From DASZQY01 sp963843565 (GTDB lineage Bacteria > Pseudomonadota > Alphaproteobacteria > Rhizobiales > Kaistiaceae), in contig CAWJKY010000003.1 of assembly GCA_963843565.1 (NCBI GenBank), positions 2,976,001 through 3,040,000 on the forward strand: 64,000 nucleotides of DNA. The letters run 5' to 3'. The first letter of the stretch is position 1. Each line of letters starts with the position of its first letter. The notes under the pieces are model-generated. The model saw only the letters and a program-made list of their open reading frames with translations. It was not told the origin of the DNA and did not search any database. Below, in pieces: positions 1 to 8,998 of this stretch. The position numbers were made by a program, and so were the translations under genes.

Positions 1-344
1 TCTATATGCAGACCTCATGGGTCGAGACGCACCGGGGCACCGTGCAAAAGCTCGTCAATGCATTTGTCAGGACGCTGCATTTCATCGCGACCCACGACGC
101 CGCCGAGATCGCGGCTTTGATGCCGTCCGATTACTACGTTGACGACCGGGACATGTACGTACAGGCACTCTCCGCCGGAAAGGAAATGTTCACGAAGGAT
201 GGCCGCATGCCGGTGGGGGGACCGGAAACGGTCCTCGCGGTGATGGCGGCGATCAAGGAAAACGTCAGGAGCAAGACCGTGGACCTGTCGAGAACCTACA
301 CGACGGAGTTCGTCGACAAGGCCAATGCAAGCCTCGGTCGATAG
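1..344 (+). CDS. ABC transporter substrate-binding protein, C-terminal part (partial)
   Basis: The reading frame is open from the left window edge, so only the last ~114 residues are seen; the ATG at 6 is probably internal. The text includes a 'VETHRGTVQKLVNAFVRTL' helix and a tail ending in 'FVDKANASLGR', which resembles the C-terminal lobe of NMT1/TauA-type periplasmic binding proteins. Such proteins capture nitrate, taurine, riboflavin-precursor or aromatic ligands for an ABC importer. Its stop lies 16 bp from the stop of the convergent histidine kinase gene. The ligand cannot be deduced from this fragment. Confidence 0.6.
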   Translation, partial: YMQTSWVETHRGTVQKLVNAFVRTLHFIATHDAAEIAALMPSDYYVDDRDMYVQALSAGKEMFTKDGRMPVGGPETVLAVMAAIKENVRSKTVDLSRTYTTEFVDKANASLGR

Positions 345-360
345 AGCGCGAGGCCGTCGA

Positions 361-1758
361 TCAGGCGACCTCTGCGAGGGGCAGGCGCACCACGATGCAG
401 AACCCGTCTCCGCCGGCTGGCGTCGGCAGCTCGATGGTCCCGCCGAACATCTCGATGATCTCGGCCACGATTGAAAGACCAAGCCCGCTCCCTCCCGAGT
501 GGGCGTTGCGCCCCCGACCGAAGCGTTCGAAAAGAGAAGCCCTGTCGGACTCATCGAAGCCGACGCCGTTGTCCTCGACGGTGATCGCGGCAACCCGCTC
601 CGACTGACGCACCGAAACGGTGGCGGCCGCTCCGGGTCCGGCATGCTGGATTGCGTTGTCGATCAGATTGCTGACCATCTCCCGGAGCAGCATCGTTGTC
701 GCGACCACCTTGCATACGCCATTGGAATCGAAGGCGAGGTCGATCTTCCTGTCGAGAGCCCGCGGCGCTGCTTCCGCGACAACATCGCGCGCGACCTCGC
801 TGAGGTCGACGAGTTCCACTTCCAGGCCATCGCGCTCGTGTTCGACGCGTCCAAGGGTCAACAACTGGTTGGTGAGGCGGGCCAGGTTGGTGAGGTTGTT
901 GTCAACCTCGGTGAGAACCGTCGCAAGTTCCTCGGACTGTGGTCTGCGGTTGGCATAGCCCAACTGGGTCTTCATGATCGCGAGCGGCGTACGCAGTTGA
1001 TGCGCTGCGTTGTCGAGGAAGCGCTTCTGCCGATCGAGCTGCCGACTCAATCGCTCCATGTAGCTGTTCAGCGCCTCGACCAGCGGTCGGACTTCCGACT
1101 GAACGGCGCTTGAGTCGAACGGTTCGAACCGACCCGTTGGCCGGCCCAACACAGCCCGCCTGAGACTCAGCAGCGGCCTCATCTCGCGGTTGATGCCGAT
1201 CCAGATCGAAATTGAGGCGGCGAGCACCAGGGCAGCCTGCTCCAGAAATCCCCTGATCCACAGAGCCTGGAGCATTTCGTCCCTGGCCTTGAGAGTCTCT
1301 CCAACCATGACCGAAACAGATACCGTTCCGTTTGGCGCGATGACGGGCTGGCGCAGGACGATCGCCCTCATTGCCTCGGTGCGGAACATCGTCTCGAAAA
1401 AGCTGAATCCGAAGTCCGGCGGCTTGACCGCTGGGCCGTTCAGGCCCGGGTATCCGGCGATGAGTTCATTCTTGGGACCGAGGACGGCATACGCAATCTC
1501 GTCGTGACTGTCGGAAGCGAACAGCTCCAAAGCCGAAGGAGGGATGGTGGCGGAGAAGGTCCCCTGGCTGAACTGGATCTGTTCGGCGATCATCCTGGCC
1601 GAAGCCATCAGCTGGCGGTCAGTTACAAGTGTCGCCTGCCTCAGGGCGCTCCCGTGTGAGAGGAACGCGCTGATTGCCAATATCAGCGCCATGGGCACCG
1701 CCAGCCAGGCCATCAGGTTCAGGCGCAGGCTACCTGGGCGATTAGGGCGATCGTTCAA
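361..1758 (-). CDS. TctE-like sensor histidine kinase
   Basis: 465 aa inner-membrane sensor kinase, partner of the response regulator just upstream. A first membrane segment (about 12-34) is followed by a periplasmic 2CSK_N-like domain (about 35-165), a second membrane segment (about 168-190), a HAMP-like linker, the H-box 'NAAHQLRTPL' (His253) and an ATPase domain with 'NLIDNAIQHA', 'VEDNGVGF' and a glycine-rich 'GGSGLGLSIV'. The start is a TTG that overlaps the regulator's TGA as TTGA, which indicates translational coupling; the next in-frame ATG is 15 codons later. TctE kinases usually sense carboxylates, so the neighbouring binding protein may be a target. The signal is unknown. Confidence 0.85.
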   Translation of the reverse strand: MNDRPNRPGSLRLNLMAWLAVPMALILAISAFLSHGSALRQATLVTDRQLMASARMIAEQIQFSQGTFSATIPPSALELFASDSHDEIAYAVLGPKNELIAGYPGLNGPAVKPPDFGFSFFETMFRTEAMRAIVLRQPVIAPNGTVSVSVMVGETLKARDEMLQALWIRGFLEQAALVLAASISIWIGINREMRPLLSLRRAVLGRPTGRFEPFDSSAVQSEVRPLVEALNSYMERLSRQLDRQKRFLDNAAHQLRTPLAIMKTQLGYANRRPQSEELATVLTEVDNNLTNLARLTNQLLTLGRVEHERDGLEVELVDLSEVARDVVAEAAPRALDRKIDLAFDSNGVCKVVATTMLLREMVSNLIDNAIQHAGPGAAATVSVRQSERVAAITVEDNGVGFDESDRASLFERFGRGRNAHSGGSGLGLSIVAEIIEMFGGTIELPTPAGGDGFCIVVRLPLAEVA

Positions 1759-2426
1759 TCGTTTTCTAGCCTCAGCAAGTACCCAAGCCCTCTCAGGGTC
1801 GCGATTGAGACCGGCGTATTGTCGAGCTTCTTCCGCAGCCGATGGATATGCACCTCGATTGCGCTGGGATTGGCCTCGTCGCCAAACCCATAGGTGCTTT
1901 CGACGAGCGACTGTTTGCTCACCGTGGCGCCGGCACGCCGCAGCAGCGCCTCGAGCAAGGCATGTTCGCGCGGCGACAGATGAAGCGTCGCTCCATCAAT
2001 CGCAAACAGCCGGGTATTTTGATCGAGGGTCAGAGGACCGAAACGCAACTCCGATCTGAAGGTCGTGCTCGATCGGCGCAGTAGGGCGCGCAGCCGGGCT
2101 TCGAGCTCTTCAACTTCAAATGGCTTCGTCAGGTAGTCGTCGGCGCCGGCGTTGAGACCGTCCACGCGGCTTTGCAGCGCGTCCTTGGCGGTCAGGATCA
2201 GGACCGGAGTCGACAGTCCCTTCGCGCGGAGGTGCCGAATGACGTCAATGCCTCCCATCTTCGGCAACGCCAGATCGACAATCGCGAGATCGTAGTTCGC
2301 AAGATCGGTCCCCTCCACGGCGGTCTCCCCGTCCTCGACGCAATCGACGACGTAATTCTCGCCCCGCAAGAGCTTTGCGAGCCAACGAGCCAGTGTTGCA
2401 TTGTCTTCAACAATAAGCAGTCGCAT
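1755..2426 (-). CDS. OmpR/TctD-family response regulator
   Basis: 223 aa. The receiver domain starts 'MRLLIVEDNA', has the phosphoacceptor Asp51 in 'LAIVDLALP' and the conserved 'TKPFEVEEL'. A C-terminal winged-helix domain (about 125-220, 'LSPREHALLEALL', 'VEVHIHRLRKKL'-type helix) binds DNA. An in-frame extension back to 2615 exists, but the ATG at 2426 has a good ribosome site (AAGGCGAG) and matches the family N-terminus, so it was chosen. It is the first gene of a two-gene operon with the kinase and overlaps it by 4 bp. Confidence 0.88.
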   Translation of the reverse strand: MRLLIVEDNATLARWLAKLLRGENYVVDCVEDGETAVEGTDLANYDLAIVDLALPKMGGIDVIRHLRAKGLSTPVLILTAKDALQSRVDGLNAGADDYLTKPFEVEELEARLRALLRRSSTTFRSELRFGPLTLDQNTRLFAIDGATLHLSPREHALLEALLRRAGATVSKQSLVESTYGFGDEANPSAIEVHIHRLRKKLDNTPVSIATLRGLGYLLRLEND

Positions 2427-2931
2427 GGGTCTCGCCTTGCGGGTCCCATGATACTCCAAAACCCATCGAAACTGCCGACCGCAGAAGCCTGGCGCGCTTG
2501 ACGTGGCTACGCGGGCTCCCGCGGGACGAGCCCCCTTCAGTCCACATGCAGTCCGCTTGGCGAGACGTGACCACGCGTCATGGCAAAACGCCCAGAGAAC
2601 CCCGGCTGGATGCATACGCCTTCATGCTGCATCCCCACCCCGCGGTGGCGGAGAAAGCGCGGAGGCTGATCCCTGAGTGGGCAATCGCGGCAGGCCAGCG
2701 CAACGTCCGTTTGCAGGGGTCGGCCGTCTTCTGGCGGAAAACCGCCACCGCCCGGCAGGCGCGTTTTGGGCAGAGGGACGGCCGGATCATGCAGGAGGCG
2801 GCGGCCCACATGGCCTATCTTAGAATTGTCTTTGTGTGCGTGTCACAGCGCGCGGGAAATGCACTCGACCACGACCTGAGGGCGATCGCCAGCGGCGAGG
2901 GCGCTCCGCGGGGAAGAAGGGAGAAACGCGG
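2427..2931. other. Intergenic region, divergent promoters expected
   Basis: About 505 bp separate the minus-strand two-component operon from the plus-strand oxidoreductase locus. Overlapping ORFs here on both strands have no recognisable product or ribosome site. A short perfect palindrome CCCGCGGG lies near 2518-2525, but nothing ties it to regulation. I see no RNA gene and no convincing promoter consensus. Confidence 0.5.
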
Positions 2932-4575
2932 GTGGAAACGATTGCTCGGCAGTCGCCGGCTCCGGCTGCGGCAGGGAAATTCGACGACGAATTCGACATC
3001 GTGATCGTCGGCGGCGGTGGCGTCGGCCTGGCGTCGGCCTGTTTCTCGGCGTGGCATGGCAACAAGGTGCTGCTGCTGGAGAAGGCGGCGCAGATCGGCG
3101 GCACGACGCAGAAGGCAGCGTTCTGGTACTGGGTGCCGAACAACGCGCCCATGCGCGCGATGGGCCTCAAGGACAAGAAGGACGACTGCATCCGCTACAT
3201 GGCGCGCCTGTCGCGCCCGGAGGTCTACGACCCCAACCATCCGCGCTTCGGCATGAGTGAGTGGGAATACGACGCGTGCGCCGCGATCTACGACAATGCA
3301 TCGCCTGCGGTCGAACTGCTCAACAAGATGGGCGCGCTGGAATACCGTCACTGCGCCGGCGTGCCCGACTATTGGGCCGAGATACCCGAAGACAAGGCGC
3401 CGCTCGGCCGCGTGCTGGTCACCAAACAGGCGCGCAACTCGATGTCGGATGGCGGCGTGCACGCGATTCGCACGATGAGCAAGGCGGCGGAGGCTGCTGG
3501 CGCCGATATCCGCACCGGCCACCGGGTCCAGCGCACGATCGTCGACAACGGCCGCGTCGTCGGGGTCGAGGCCGATGATGGCGCCGGCAAGACCCGGCGC
3601 TTCAAGGCGCGCAAGGCGGTGATCTTCGCTTCCGGCGGTTTCACGCACGATCTCGACCTGCGCAAGAACTACCTCAGCGCACCCGTCATGGGCGGCTGCG
3701 CGGCCCCCACCAACGAAGGCGATTTCGTCCACATCGGATCGGCGCTTGGCGCCGAACTGCGCAACATGAACTACTCGTGGATGTGCCCGATCGTGCTGGA
3801 GAAGGCGCTGAAGCACGACCCGACGCTCATCGGCACGTTCTCGCCCTCCGGCAACTCGATGATCTACGTCGACATGCACGGCAAGCGGGTCACCAACGAG
3901 AAGCTGGCGTACAACGAATCGGCGCAGGCCTTCTTCAAGTGGGATCCGACCACGTCGGCATACCCCAACCTGGTGCTGGTCGCGATCTGGGACCAGCGCA
4001 GTCAGGATCACTCGGCCAGCGACGAGTACGGCCGCTTCATCGTGCCGAAGGGCACCGACGCCGCGCACGTCATCAAGGGTGCGACCTGGGAGGAACTGGT
4101 CGAGAACGTCAGGAAGCGGGTCAAGAAGTTCTCCCGCCAGATCGGAAACATGAAAATCGCCGATGACTTCGGCAAGAACCTCAAAGCGACGGTCAGTCGT
4201 TTCAACGGTTTCGCCAGGACCGGCAAGGACCTCGATTTCCACCGCGGCGAACGGCAGGTCGAACTGCTGTTCAACGGACCGACGGCGCCGAAGACCGGCA
4301 AGAACCCGACGATGTACCCGTTTGCCGGCAAGGGGCCGTTCTACGCCACGCTGATGACCGGCGGGAACCTCGACACCAAGGGCGGCCCGGCGACCAACGC
4401 CAACGGCCAGGTGCTCGACGCAATGAACCGGCCGATCCCCGGCCTCTACGGTGCCGGCAACTGCGTCGCCTCGCCTTCGGCCCGCGCCTACTGGGCTGGC
4501 GGTGCGACGCTCGGACCGTTCATGGCCTTCGCCTACCTCGCCGCCAACGCCGCAAACCGCGAGGCGGCGCACTAG
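2932..4575 (+). CDS. FAD-dependent oxidoreductase, fumarate reductase/3-ketosteroid dehydrogenase-like
   Basis: 547 aa soluble flavoprotein of the FAD_binding_2 family. The N-terminus has a Rossmann dinucleotide site 'DIVIVGGGGVGLASA' followed by 'GGTTQKAAFWYWVPNN', the position where KstD-type enzymes read GGTT..SGG..W.P. The C-terminus 'PIPGLYGAGNCVASPSARAY' followed by 'GGATLGP' is the typical FAD-closing segment. The GTG start at 2932 is chosen because AAGGGAG stands 8 bp upstream and the family N-terminus begins nearby; a longer frame opens at 2836. KstD and fumarate reductase relatives desaturate or reduce C-C bonds of steroids, cyclic ketones or enoates; the substrate here is unknown. 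It is first in a run with a SnoaL-like protein and an ABC importer. Confidence 0.83.
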   Translation: METIARQSPAPAAAGKFDDEFDIVIVGGGGVGLASACFSAWHGNKVLLLEKAAQIGGTTQKAAFWYWVPNNAPMRAMGLKDKKDDCIRYMARLSRPEVYDPNHPRFGMSEWEYDACAAIYDNASPAVELLNKMGALEYRHCAGVPDYWAEIPEDKAPLGRVLVTKQARNSMSDGGVHAIRTMSKAAEAAGADIRTGHRVQRTIVDNGRVVGVEADDGAGKTRRFKARKAVIFASGGFTHDLDLRKNYLSAPVMGGCAAPTNEGDFVHIGSALGAELRNMNYSWMCPIVLEKALKHDPTLIGTFSPSGNSMIYVDMHGKRVTNEKLAYNESAQAFFKWDPTTSAYPNLVLVAIWDQRSQDHSASDEYGRFIVPKGTDAAHVIKGATWEELVENVRKRVKKFSRQIGNMKIADDFGKNLKATVSRFNGFARTGKDLDFHRGERQVELLFNGPTAPKTGKNPTMYPFAGKGPFYATLMTGGNLDTKGGPATNANGQVLDAMNRPIPGLYGAGNCVASPSARAYWAGGATLGPFMAFAYLAANAANREAAH

Positions 4576-4631
4576 GCAGGCCTAACAAGAACACCCACGG
4601 CGTGTTCGCGGGACCTAGGAGGAAGACTGGA

Positions 4632-5096
4632 ATGGCACTGACCAAAGAAACGATGACCGACGAGCAGCGCAAGTCGGTCGCGATCGAATACCTGAAAGCA
4701 TTCGACAACGGCGGCGTGACCTCGACGGGTGGATCGATCCTCGATCTCTTCGATGACCATGCCCATGTCTACTTCCCGAAGTGGGGCGTCGCCCGCGGCA
4801 AGGAAGAGATTGGCAAGTGCTTCGGGGACGTCGGCGGAACGCTCAAGTCGATCGTCCACCACTACTCGCACTTCAACTGGATCTTCTCCGGCGGCGATGT
4901 GGTCGTGTGCGAGGGCACCAGCCATGGCGAACACAAGGACGGACCCTGGCGGGCGGGCGTTCCTGAATGGGCCGCCGGCAACTGGTGCGACGTGTTCGAG
5001 ATCCGCGACTGGAAAATCCAGCGTTGTTACATCTACCTCGATCCGGACTACGCGGGAAAGGATACCGCGCGATACCCCTGGCTGAAGGGCAAGTAA
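4632..5096 (+). CDS. SnoaL-like/NTF2-fold protein
   Basis: 154 aa with no signal peptide. It has the size and pattern of the NTF2-like superfamily: an N-terminal helix 'EQRKSVAIEYLKAFDNGG', 'LDLFDDHAHVYFPKWG', and a C-terminal strand 'WKIQRCYIYLDPDY'. Members are small polyketide cyclases, steroid isomerases, dehydratases or accessory proteins, so function cannot be fixed. The ATG at 4632 follows AGGAGGA at 8 bp and is preferred to the upstream in-frame start at 4602. It lies 56 bp after the oxidoreductase and 65 bp before the binding protein, so probably in the same operon. A steroid-isomerase-like fold beside a KstD-like enzyme is suggestive only. Confidence 0.72.
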   Translation: MALTKETMTDEQRKSVAIEYLKAFDNGGVTSTGGSILDLFDDHAHVYFPKWGVARGKEEIGKCFGDVGGTLKSIVHHYSHFNWIFSGGDVVVCEGTSHGEHKDGPWRAGVPEWAAGNWCDVFEIRDWKIQRCYIYLDPDYAGKDTARYPWLKGK

Positions 5097-5161
5097 TCCC
5101 TGCGAGACCTGCAGACAATCGCAGCACCAAGCAAAACAACATCCCTGGGAGGGAATCCAAA

Positions 5162-6343
5162 ATGAACCGAATTCAGAAATGGGCCGCTTCCGGCGTCGCC
5201 GGTGCGCTGCTGGCGATGGCCGCCGGCGTAACGGCGCAAGCGGCAACCACCGAAGAACTCGAGATGAAGTCGCTCGGCACGACCGAGGTGAACCCGGTCA
5301 TCACCGAGTCGTTCTCGCGCTTCGCCAAGGGCTTGACCGACGCCCAGCGCAAGCTGGCCCTGCAGTGCTGGAAGGATTCGGTCTGCGAGACCGGCCAAGG
5401 CACCCTCACGGTGGCGCTCGCCGACGGCTTTGGCGAGAACGTGTGGCGTCAGGTCACCAAGATGGAATTCATCATGGAGGCGCTGACATATCCCAGCATC
5501 AAGAAGATCATCTACACCTCCGCCCGCTCTGACCCGACGAAGGCAATTGCCGATCTCCGCAGCCTGGTCGCGCAGAAGGCCGACGTCATCGTTGTGTTCG
5601 CTGACGCCGGTACCGCCCTGCTTCCCTCGATCAAGGAAGCCACCGCGGCGGGCGCCACCGTCGTGCTGCACAACGGCACCTATGTCGGCGGCGTGCCCGG
5701 CAAGGACTACCTGACCACGGTCAGCGAAGACCTGTGCAAGCTCGGCACCGGCATGATCGACGCGGTTGCCGAGGGCGAGAAGGGCAAGAACCCGATCTCG
5801 GTGGTCGAGCTCGGCGGTACGCCCGGCAACGGCCTCAGCGCCGGCTGGCAGAAGTGCTCGGACGAAGAGATCGCCAAGCTCGGCAACATGAAGCTGCTCG
5901 GCAAGGCTGACACCAACTGGACGCAGGAAGGCACCTTCCAGGCGATGTCGGGATTCCTCGCCCAGTACGATAACGTGGATGGCGTCGTCTACGAATACGC
6001 CGATGGCTTCCGGGGCGGCCTTCGCGCCTATGAGGAGGCCGGCAAGAAGCCGGCGCTGACGGTGGCGCTGCGCACCGACGAGCAGGGCCTGTTCTGCGAC
6101 TGGGAAAAGCTCAACGACCCGGACTTCAAGATCTACTTCGCCTCGGGTCACAACTTCCAGTCGGGCGTCGCGCTGACGGCGGCCATGATGCACCTCGCGG
6201 GCAAGGACATCCCGACCACGGTCGACGTGCCCTTCCGCTTCCGTCCGGTCGTCAAGGGTATCTGCAACCCGGACCTGCCGCTTGACGCCTCCGGCTCGAC
6301 CCGCGTCGACGGCGAGATGCTGAAGGCGATGTTCAAGAAGTAA
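5162..6343 (+). CDS. Ribose-type (CUT2-like) ABC transporter periplasmic binding protein
   Basis: 393 aa with a Sec signal peptide (hydrophobic core about 8-25, cleavage near 'TAQA-ATTEE'). The mature part has the Peripla_BP_4 pattern of sugar-binding proteins: 'GFGENVWRQ', 'KADVIVVFADAGTALLPSIK', 'VVELGGTPGN', 'VDGVVYEYADGFRGGLRA'. Three or four cysteines ('LQCWKDSVCE', 'GLFCDWEK', 'KGICNPD') could form disulfides, which is unusual for ribose-type proteins. The start follows GGGAGGGA. The ABC genes follow after a 90-bp spacer with a hairpin. The substrate is probably not ribose, given the flavoprotein and CoA-ligase neighbours. Confidence 0.82.
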   Translation: MNRIQKWAASGVAGALLAMAAGVTAQAATTEELEMKSLGTTEVNPVITESFSRFAKGLTDAQRKLALQCWKDSVCETGQGTLTVALADGFGENVWRQVTKMEFIMEALTYPSIKKIIYTSARSDPTKAIADLRSLVAQKADVIVVFADAGTALLPSIKEATAAGATVVLHNGTYVGGVPGKDYLTTVSEDLCKLGTGMIDAVAEGEKGKNPISVVELGGTPGNGLSAGWQKCSDEEIAKLGNMKLLGKADTNWTQEGTFQAMSGFLAQYDNVDGVVYEYADGFRGGLRAYEEAGKKPALTVALRTDEQGLFCDWEKLNDPDFKIYFASGHNFQSGVALTAAMMHLAGKDIPTTVDVPFRFRPVVKGICNPDLPLDASGSTRVDGEMLKAMFKK

Positions 6344-6371
6344 GCCGCCTCAGTTGGCGATAAGCTAGGTT

Positions 6372-6405
6372 CGACGGGCGTGGATCAACAAGTCCGCGCC
6401 CGTCG
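6372..6405 (+). terminator. Hairpin between binding protein and ABC gene
   Basis: Arms at 6372-6384 and 6393-6405 (core GACGGGCG / CGCCCGTC) make a 13-bp stem with one G-T pair and an 8-nt loop, 28 bp after the binding-protein stop. No T tract follows, so it is more likely a partial terminator or an mRNA-stabilising structure that keeps binding-protein mRNA above transporter mRNA, as in other ABC operons. Confidence 0.5.
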
Positions 6406-6433
6406 GCCGTGCGCAGGCAAGGAAACCGGGTGA

Positions 6434-8998
6434 ATGGCGGGACCGTCGCTCGAGCTTACCGACATCTCAAAGAGCTATCCTGGCGTCCGCGCCCTTAACC
6501 GCGTCAGCGTCGAAGTGCGGCCGGGCGAGATACACGCGGTGCTCGGCGAGAATGGCTCCGGCAAGAGCACATTGCTCGGCATAGCCAGCGGTTCCGTCGT
6601 TCCCGACAGTGGCCGCATTTCGATCATGGGGCGGCCGCTCTCGGTCGCCAATCCGCTGCTGGCGCGCAGTCTCGGGCTCGCCACCGTATATCAGGACGAC
6701 TCGCTGGTGCGCGAGTTGACGGTCGCCGAGAACCTCGTGCTTGCCGCGCTGGATCCGCCTTCGGTGGTGGGGGCGCGTGACTGGGCGGCCCGGCAGCTTG
6801 CCCCCTACGACCTTGGCATCGATCCCGACACGCTGGTTGGCGAGCTCACGCCCGCAGACCGTCAGTTTCTGGAGATCGTCAAGGCCCTCGCTTCGGAGCC
6901 CAAGGTTCTGCTGCTCGACGAGCCGACGTCCAGCCTCGACCTCGCCGGGGTCGAAAAACTGAGCGTCATCCTGCGGCACATCACATCCAGGGGCGCCGCG
7001 GTGGTCTATGTGAGCCACCGGCTTCCCGAGATCCTGGCGCTCGCCAACCGCGTCACGGTTCTGCGCGATGGCGAAGGTCACGGCACCTACTCGGTCGACG
7101 CCGGACTTTCCGAAGACGATCTCATCACGCTGATGGTCGGTCGCCCGATCGAAGCTGAATACCCCGCGCGACGCCAGGCCGATATCGAGACTGCCGCAGT
7201 CGCGTTCTGGGCGACGGGCCTGAGCGGCGAAGGGTTTCGCGACGTCACCTTCTATGTCAAACGCGGCGAAGTTCTCGGCTTCGCCGGCGCGGAAGGCAAC
7301 GGTCAGCGCGAGGCGATCCGCGCCCTCGGCCGCATCGAGCCGGCGAGCGGGTACATCTTCTGCGACGGAAAGGAAGTGAAGGGCACGACCCCGCAGGCGG
7401 CGCTCGCCGCCGGCATCCTGTCGCTCAGTGCCGATCGCGGCCACGAATCGATTTTCCCGGCGCTCGGCGTTCGCGAGAACATGACCGTGCAGGTGCTGAA
7501 GGGTTTCGCCAGCGCCGGCGTCGTGTCGGGCGTCAGGGAACGGGCTGCCGCTGCGTCGCTGGTCGACGACCTCAGCATCGCGACGCCGACCCTCGATCAG
7601 CCGATCAGCGGCCTCTCCGGCGGTAACCAGCAGAAGGCCGTGCTGGGGCGCAGCTTCCTAAATGACGCGCGCATCGTTCTGATCGACGAGCCGACGCAGG
7701 GGGTCGACGCCAAGGCGCGCTTTGACATCTACCGGGCCATTCACGCCAAGGCCGAACAGGGCGTGGCCTGCATCGTCAACTCGTCGGATGCGATGGAGCT
7801 TGCCGGCATTTGCGATCGCGTGCTGGTCTTTTCGCGCGGCCGCATCATCCAGACGCTGGTCGGCACGGCGATCAGCGAAGAAAGCATCGTCGCGTCGTTT
7901 CTGACTTCGCGCGAGGTTGCCGTTTCGAGCGAGGCGGTTGCCGAGAAGGCCCCGCAGAGCTGGCTCTCATGGGCAAGCCTGAGAGACCTCGTCTCGGGCA
8001 ACAGCGGCCGTTGGTGGGCACCCCTTGCCTTGTTGTTCGTGCTCACGCTGGCGGTCGGCGGCTATGCCGCGACCCAGTCCGACGTATTCCTGTCGGCGCT
8101 CAACATTCGCCACATCCTGCTCGCGGCCGCGCCGCTGGCGCTGGTGACGATCGCCCAGTTCAACGTGTTGATGGTGCGTGGCTTCGACATATCGGTCGGC
8201 TCGCTCATGAGCCTGGTCGTGGTGCTCGCATCGTTCATCATCGCCGATACCTTTGGTCCCGGCGCCATCCTCGTCGGCGTCGCCATCTGTCTGCTGGTCG
8301 GCGCGGCGGTCGGTTTCGTCAACGGTTTCATGGTGCGCTTCATCGGCGTCAATCCGGTCATCACCACGATCGCGATGCTCAGTGTCCTCCAGGGCTTGGC
8401 GCTCTACGGCCGTCCATCGCCATTCGGCGTCATCAGCCAGGATTTCATCGACGTCCTGCAAACCAGCATCGGGACGATCCCGGTCTCTATCTTCGTCATT
8501 CTCGCTGTCGCCGCTCTCGGCGACTTCTGGCTATACGGCACGCGCAGCGGCTTGCGACTGCGCGCCGTGGGCTTCCGCGAGGAGGCCGCCAAACGCAACG
8601 GCGTACGCATCGATCTTGTGCATCTGCGCGGCTACCTGTTCTCCGGCGTCCTCGCCGCAGTCGCCGGGTTCATGCTGTGCTCGGAAGTCGGCGTCGGCCA
8701 CCCGACGGTTGGCGCCAGCTACACGTTGACCAGCATCGCCGCCGCCGTGCTCGGCGGCGCGGCGCTTTCGGGAGGGCGCGGGTCGTTCGTTGGCGCCGTC
8801 GTCGGTGCGCTGTTCTTCACGCTGACGCTTAACATCATCACGCTGCTTGGCTTCAACACCGGTGCCGGCGTCATCATCAGCGGCGCGCTGACGCTGCTTG
8901 CCGTCCTGCTCTATTCCGGCTGGCAGCCGGTGGCGCGGAGCTGGGCACGGGTCAAGGCTGCCCTCGCCAGGCTGCGCACGGCGGTTGCCACATCATGA
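6434..8998 (+). CDS. Fused ABC transporter: RbsA-like double ATPase plus RbsC-like permease
   Basis: 854 aa, one continuous frame. Residues about 1-500 are an RbsA/MglA-type tandem ATPase. The first half has Walker A 'GENGSGKST' (38-46) and Walker B 'KVLLLDEPTSSLD'. The second half has a degenerate P-loop 'GAEGNGQREA', the signature 'LSGGNQQKAVLGRSF' and 'RIVLIDEPTQGVD'. Residues about 535-854 are an RbsC-type permease with 8-10 hydrophobic helices, 'NVLMVRGFDISVGSLMSLVV' and 'AAAVLGGAALSGGRGS'. These are normally separate proteins of about 500 and 320 aa. The start is an ATG at 6434. The next permease overlaps by 4 bp (ATGA), so the importer is probably this fusion plus that protein plus the binding protein at 5162. 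Confidence 0.88.
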   Translation: MAGPSLELTDISKSYPGVRALNRVSVEVRPGEIHAVLGENGSGKSTLLGIASGSVVPDSGRISIMGRPLSVANPLLARSLGLATVYQDDSLVRELTVAENLVLAALDPPSVVGARDWAARQLAPYDLGIDPDTLVGELTPADRQFLEIVKALASEPKVLLLDEPTSSLDLAGVEKLSVILRHITSRGAAVVYVSHRLPEILALANRVTVLRDGEGHGTYSVDAGLSEDDLITLMVGRPIEAEYPARRQADIETAAVAFWATGLSGEGFRDVTFYVKRGEVLGFAGAEGNGQREAIRALGRIEPASGYIFCDGKEVKGTTPQAALAAGILSLSADRGHESIFPALGVRENMTVQVLKGFASAGVVSGVRERAAAASLVDDLSIATPTLDQPISGLSGGNQQKAVLGRSFLNDARIVLIDEPTQGVDAKARFDIYRAIHAKAEQGVACIVNSSDAMELAGICDRVLVFSRGRIIQTLVGTAISEESIVASFLTSREVAVSSEAVAEKAPQSWLSWASLRDLVSGNSGRWWAPLALLFVLTLAVGGYAATQSDVFLSALNIRHILLAAAPLALVTIAQFNVLMVRGFDISVGSLMSLVVVLASFIIADTFGPGAILVGVAICLLVGAAVGFVNGFMVRFIGVNPVITTIAMLSVLQGLALYGRPSPFGVISQDFIDVLQTSIGTIPVSIFVILAVAALGDFWLYGTRSGLRLRAVGFREEAAKRNGVRIDLVHLRGYLFSGVLAAVAGFMLCSEVGVGHPTVGASYTLTSIAAAVLGGAALSGGRGSFVGAVVGALFFTLTLNIITLLGFNTGAGVIISGALTLLAVLLYSGWQPVARSWARVKAALARLRTAVATS

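Noticed and set aside
2836..2931. Longer N-terminus for the FAD oxidoreductase
   Set aside because: The extra 32 residues are basic and unlike the family; GTG at 2932 has a clear ribosome site.
2815..4572. 585-codon ORF on the minus strand
   Set aside because: It is antisense to the FAD oxidoreductase, Arg/Val-rich and without motifs; the plus-strand protein has clear family signatures.
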